A DNA stretch of 16,984 nt from Lysobacteraceae bacterium UBA6001 (GTDB taxonomy: Bacteria; Pseudomonadota; Gammaproteobacteria; Xanthomonadales; Xanthomonadaceae): NCBI GenBank assembly GCA_002429615.1, contig DJAN01000137.1, forward strand, positions 617 to 17,600, in the 5' to 3' direction. A program made the position numbers and the translations under genes. Positions 14,231 to 16,984 of the stretch are shown piece after piece. Under the pieces are notes generated by a model. That model was not told where the DNA came from and searched no databases. It saw only the letters and a list, made by a program, of their open reading frames with translations. The number at the start of each line of letters is the position of its first letter. The stretch's first letter is position 1.

Positions 14231-15400
14231 CTAGGCACCGGCGGGCGGCTGCACCGGGTCGCGTCGCCACCAGCGCAACCATGTGCGGGGCGGTGGCGCC
14301 TGACGAACACTGGCCGCCTCACCATGCTGCCAGCGCCGCAGGTCCGCGGCCAGTGCGGAAACGCTGCCGTAGCGAAGGTCGGCCGGCTTCTGCAGCGCTT
14401 TCAGCACGATGGCGTCCAGATCGCCCCGCAGATGCGCGGCGCGGCGAGCCAAGCGTGCGCCATGCTGGCCCCGAACCTGACGTTGCAACATCACCGAAGG
14501 CGATGTCACCTCGGCGCGCAATACCGCGCGCTCCCATTCCGCATCGCTTTGTCTTCGCAGGCGGTACGGCTTCTGGCCGGTCAGCAGTTCGTACAGCACG
14601 ACGCCCAGGGAGTAGACGTCCGCCGTGGTGTCCACGGCTTCCCCGCGTATCTGTTCCGGTGCGGCGTAGTGGAGGGTGAACGCGCGCGTTTCGTCGTCCA
14701 TGACAGGCTCATCCGGTTCATCGCGGTGCCGGGCGATACCGAAGTCGAGCAGGCGCACCTGATCGTAGGCATCGACCAGGATGTTGGATGGCTTCACATC
14801 GCGATGGACGATGCCCTGCGCGTGCACATGCTCCAGGGCTTCGCATACCTGCAGGAAGAGATCGACACAGCGCCGGATCGAAGCGGCATTGCGTTGGCAG
14901 TGCTCGACGATGGATTCGCCCGGGGCGTATTCCAGCGCGAGATACAGCTGGTTTCCGCCCTCTCCGCCCGCATCGTGCAGGCGTGGAATGCGGGCGTGCG
15001 AAAGCCGCGCCAGGGTGTCGCGTTCGCGCAGGAAGCGGGCGCGCAAATTCGGGTCGGCCAGATCCGGCCGCAGCAGCTTCAGCGCGACATGCAGGGGTCC
15101 CTGGTGACGCATGTCGGCCGCCAGCCAGACCTGGCCCATGCCGCCTTCGCCGAGAAGCTTCAGGAGCTGGTAGTCGCCGACCCGGTCGCCCTGCCGGGCC
15201 AGCTGGTCGTGATGCGCAAGCAGGGGTTCGGCGATGAAGCCATCGCTCTGCTTTTCCACCGCCAGTAGTCGCTCCAACTCCGCGGCCAGGTCGGGATGGG
15301 AGACGGCGAGCTGCTGGAGACGACGCACCCTGAGTGTCTCGTCCAACTCCAGCAGTTCATCCAGCAGGGGCGACAGCTGCGACCAGCGCTTGGCGTCCAT
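14231..15400 (-). CDS. Soluble Ser/Thr protein kinase (Hanks type), partner of ECF sigma factor
   Basis: A 389-aa protein kinase encoded four bases after the sigma factor stop, with AGGAAGG (15415-15409) eight bases before its ATG inside the sigma gene. Residues 1-70 form the helical N-terminal segment common to this bacterial kinase group (RWSQLSPLLDELLELD). The kinase domain has G-E-G-G-M-G (84-89), Lys108, alpha-C Glu126, H-R-D-V-K-P-S-N (199-206), D-F-G (219-221) and A-P-E (247-249), so it should be catalytically active. Related kinases continue after the domain with a transmembrane helix and a periplasmic or TPR region. This one stops within about 30 residues (RTWLRWWRRDP, then PVQPPAGA), and no remnant of such a region lies in the 64 bp downstream. 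It therefore appears cytoplasmic, and what activates it is unknown. Confidence 0.93.
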   Translation of the reverse strand: MDAKRWSQLSPLLDELLELDETLRVRRLQQLAVSHPDLAAELERLLAVEKQSDGFIAEPLLAHHDQLARQGDRVGDYQLLKLLGEGGMGQVWLAADMRHQGPLHVALKLLRPDLADPNLRARFLRERDTLARLSHARIPRLHDAGGEGGNQLYLALEYAPGESIVEHCQRNAASIRRCVDLFLQVCEALEHVHAQGIVHRDVKPSNILVDAYDQVRLLDFGIARHRDEPDEPVMDDETRAFTLHYAAPEQIRGEAVDTTADVYSLGVVLYELLTGQKPYRLRRQSDAEWERAVLRAEVTSPSVMLQRQVRGQHGARLARRAAHLRGDLDAIVLKALQKPADLRYGSVSALAADLRRWQHGEAASVRQAPPPRTWLRWWRRDPVQPPAGA

Positions 15401-15404
15401 GGCA

Positions 15405-15971
15405 TCAACCTTCCTGCATGGATGCCAGAAGCAACATGCGCGCTTTCTGCCAGTCGCGGCGGATGCTCCGTTCGGAGCGCTGCATCAGCTCGGCGATCTC
15501 CTGTTCGGACAATCCACCGAAGTAACGCAGCTCGACGACCTTGGCCAGACGCTCGTCCACCGAATGCAACCGGTTCAGCGCGACGTCCAGTGCGAGCAGG
15601 TTTTCATCCAGGCGTACTCCGCTGTCGCTGTCTTCTGGAATCTCGGCAACGCGCTTGAGGTCCCCGCCCCGCTTTCGGGCCAGGCGATTGCGCGCATAGT
15701 CCACCACCACGCTGCGCATCGCCGAAGCCGCGTACGCAAAGAAGTGGGCACGGTCATCGAAGCGGGCACCGCCACTGGCGCCCAGCAGCTTGAGGTAGGA
15801 CTCGTGCACCAGCGAGGTGGGGTCGAGGGTGTGGTTCTGCTGGCCAGCCAGCTGGCGCCGCGCCATCGCATGCAGTTCGCGATAAAGCGTGGCAAGGACG
15901 CGATCCAGCGCGGCGCGGTCGCCCGCGCGCGCGGAATCCAGCCAGAGGGTGATGTCCGTCGACTCAGGCAT
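15405..15971 (-). CDS. ECF sigma factor, ECF43-like (Ser/Thr kinase-associated)
   Basis: A 188-aa group 4 sigma factor with region 2 at about 15-95 and region 4 at about 130-184 (RLAKVVELRYFGGLSEQEIAELM is split by the helix-turn-helix turn). It resembles the TIGR02999 type. Region 2.2 usually carries an acidic D-A-E-D-L-V-Q motif for core polymerase contact. Here it reads L-D-P-T-S-L-V-H-E-S-Y-L-K-L, with Thr52 and Ser53 in place of the acidic pair. In ECF43 factors such as Vibrio EcfP this change makes activity depend on phosphorylation by the neighbouring kinase, and the kinase gene follows at four bases, so the same switch is inferred. There is no anti-sigma gene nearby. TAAGGA stands seven bases before the ATG, and a TATAGT -10 lies at 16007-16002. 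Confidence 0.92.
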   Translation of the reverse strand: MPESTDITLWLDSARAGDRAALDRVLATLYRELHAMARRQLAGQQNHTLDPTSLVHESYLKLLGASGGARFDDRAHFFAYAASAMRSVVVDYARNRLARKRGGDLKRVAEIPEDSDSGVRLDENLLALDVALNRLHSVDERLAKVVELRYFGGLSEQEIAELMQRSERSIRRDWQKARMLLLASMQEG

Positions 15972-16001
15972 GGTGCAGTCCTTACACCGTAGATGGCGCG
16001 G

Positions 16002-16007
16002 ACTATA
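16002..16007 (-). promoter_or_regulatory. -10 element of the sigma factor-kinase operon
   Basis: On the minus strand TATAGT lies in CCGC-TATAGT-CCGCG, giving a start near 15995 and a leader of about 24 nt. There is no good -35. It looks like a housekeeping rather than an ECF promoter, so autoregulation is not evident. Confidence 0.45.
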
Positions 16008-16037
16008 GCGGTGAAACGCGCGGCCGGGGTGAAGGCC

Positions 16038-16853
16038 TCAGCGCTGGCAGCGCGGGCACCACACGCTGGCGCGCTGACCTATCGTGGCGTGCCGGAGCGG
16101 CTTGCCGCAGTTGCGACAGGGCTCCCCTTCGCGGCCGTAAACCAGCAGTTCCTGCTCGAAATACCCCGGCGCGCCGTCCGGGCTGATGAAGTCGCGCAGG
16201 GTCGTTCCCCCTCGCTGAATGGCGTGGGCCAGAATCTCCTTCACCGCTCCAGCGAGCTGGATATAGCGATCGCGCGAGACCTTGCCGGCTTCCTTGAGCG
16301 GATTGATGCCCGCCCTGAACAGGCTCTCCGCCGCGTAGATGTTGCCCACACCCACGACGATGGACTGGTCCATCAGGAAAGTCTTCACCGGCGCGCGCCG
16401 GCCTCGGCTGCGTGCGAACAGGTAATCGCCATCGAAGTCGTCCGACAGCGGTTCCGGCCCCAGTTCGGACAGCAGGGGGTGAACCTCGCCGGGCGCCTGC
16501 CAGAGCAGCGCGCCGAAACGGCGCGGGTCGTTGAAGCGCAGCAGCCTGCCGTTGTCGAGGCTGATGTCCACATGGTCGTGCGCACGCAGTGGCGTGTCGC
16601 CCGGCAGGACGCGCAGGCTGCCGGACATGCCCAAGTGCAGCAACGCGCTGCCGTTCCGCTCGGTATCCAACAACAGGTATTTGGCGCGACGACGCAGTCC
16701 GGAGATCTTCGCGCCAGGCAGTTCGCGTTCAATTTCCGGTGGGATCGGCCACCGCAGATCCGGCCGGCGCAGGATCACGCCATGAATCTGGCGACGGAGC
16801 AGGTGAGGTTCCAGCCCACGAAGCGTGGTTTCGACTTCTGGCAACTCAGGCAT
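16038..16853 (-). CDS. mutM: Formamidopyrimidine-DNA glycosylase (Fpg)
   Basis: Base excision repair enzyme that removes 8-oxoguanine and formamidopyrimidines and nicks the DNA by beta,delta-elimination. The 271-aa protein begins M-P-E-L-P-E-V-E-T; the Pro2 amine is the nucleophile and Glu3 the acid, so removal of Met1 is required and confirms the ATG at 16853. Lys58 (Lys57 in mature numbering) is present in R-R-A-K-Y-L-L. The helix-two-turn-helix has G-V-G-N-I-Y-A-A-E-S-L-F. The C-terminal zinc finger has Cys246, Cys249, Cys266 and Cys269, with Arg261 in G-Q-R between the pairs. Everything needed for activity is intact and the length is normal. It lies upstream of the sigma factor on the same strand with a 66-bp gap that holds the sigma promoter. 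Confidence 0.97.
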   Translation of the reverse strand: MPELPEVETTLRGLEPHLLRRQIHGVILRRPDLRWPIPPEIERELPGAKISGLRRRAKYLLLDTERNGSALLHLGMSGSLRVLPGDTPLRAHDHVDISLDNGRLLRFNDPRRFGALLWQAPGEVHPLLSELGPEPLSDDFDGDYLFARSRGRRAPVKTFLMDQSIVVGVGNIYAAESLFRAGINPLKEAGKVSRDRYIQLAGAVKEILAHAIQRGGTTLRDFISPDGAPGYFEQELLVYGREGEPCRNCGKPLRHATIGQRASVWCPRCQR

Positions 16854-16948
16854 GTGCGCAGTCCAGGCCGGGAAGGGAGCCGAACACAGCTGTCGCCGTG
16901 TCCGCTAGCCGATATGAGGGCCAGCAGTGCCCTGCACAACGTCCGAGA

Positions 16949-16967
16949 TTTTCCGAACGCCGGAAAA
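16949..16967. repeat. Perfect 7-bp inverted repeat upstream of mutM
   Basis: TTTTCCG and CGGAAAA flank a 5-nt spacer. It lies about 100 bp upstream of mutM. It has no U-tract of its own on the + strand and could be an operator or mark the end of a neighbouring transcript. Confidence 0.4.
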
Positions 16968-16984
16968 GACAAACCCCCAGCCGA
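16968..16984 (-). terminator. Probable 3' half of a terminator cut by the window edge
   Basis: On the minus strand the window opens with TCGGCTGGGGG followed by TTTGTCTTTT (down to 16964), the usual look of a descending GC stem arm and U-tract. Its partner arm would lie outside the window. If so, a minus-strand gene ends just beyond the right edge and mutM has its own transcript. Confidence 0.35.

Noticed and set aside
1..16984. Mobile element, prophage, CRISPR array or tRNA
   Set aside because: I saw no transposase or integrase, no regularly spaced repeats, no terminal inverted repeats with target duplications, and no cloverleaf-like sequence.

Overview
The window looks like a chromosomal segment of a high-GC gammaproteobacterium of the Xanthomonadaceae (Stenotrophomonas, Pseudoxanthomonas, Lysobacter or a relative). 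The reasons are strong GC3 codon bias, an Oar-type TonB-dependent receptor, a tat-exported OpgD, an ECF sigma factor paired with a Ser/Thr kinase, and many promoters made of a lone TANNNT -10 set in GC-rich DNA. No transposase, integrase, phage gene, tRNA, rRNA or CRISPR array is visible. It reads as ordinary core and semi-core genome, and the genus assignment is an inference.

Layout. Positions 1-162 hold the N-terminus of a lipoprotein gene on the minus strand, cut by the window edge. A 613-bp gap (163-775) carries a near-perfect LacI-family operator and leads into a large TonB-dependent receptor (776-3859, +), which ends in a clear terminator. A structured, AT-flanked stretch (about 3963-4141) may encode a small RNA on the minus strand. 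It is followed by the translationally coupled pair of a class C acid phosphatase and pyrF (minus strand, 4139-5793). The gene yceH (+) diverges from that pair and converges on a GNAT acetyltransferase that lies downstream of the rep DNA helicase (minus, 6557-9107). Divergent from rep are two tandem, paralogous periplasmic Sel1-like proteins and then thymidine kinase (9222-11365, +). Convergent to tdk lie opgD and a secreted DUF4380-like protein (minus, 11419-14166), then a Ser/Thr kinase, its partner ECF sigma factor, and mutM (minus, 14231-16853).

How the genes fit together. Three genes touch nucleotide metabolism: the periplasmic nucleotide phosphatase, OMP decarboxylase and thymidine kinase. 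Two serve DNA maintenance (rep, mutM). The envelope is served by the TonB receptor, OpgD (osmoregulated periplasmic glucan), the Sel1-like pair and the DUF4380-like protein. The sigma factor/kinase pair is the clearest regulatory system: it has the ECF43-like arrangement in which the kinase is thought to activate the sigma factor by phosphorylating region 2.2. Here the kinase is unusual in ending right after its catalytic domain, with no membrane or TPR sensor part.

The most interesting items are this soluble kinase/sigma pair, the four-hairpin small RNA candidate next to a 25-bp dyad, the thymidine kinase that has lost most of its zinc ligands and looks leaderless, and the tandem Sel1-like pair of unknown function.
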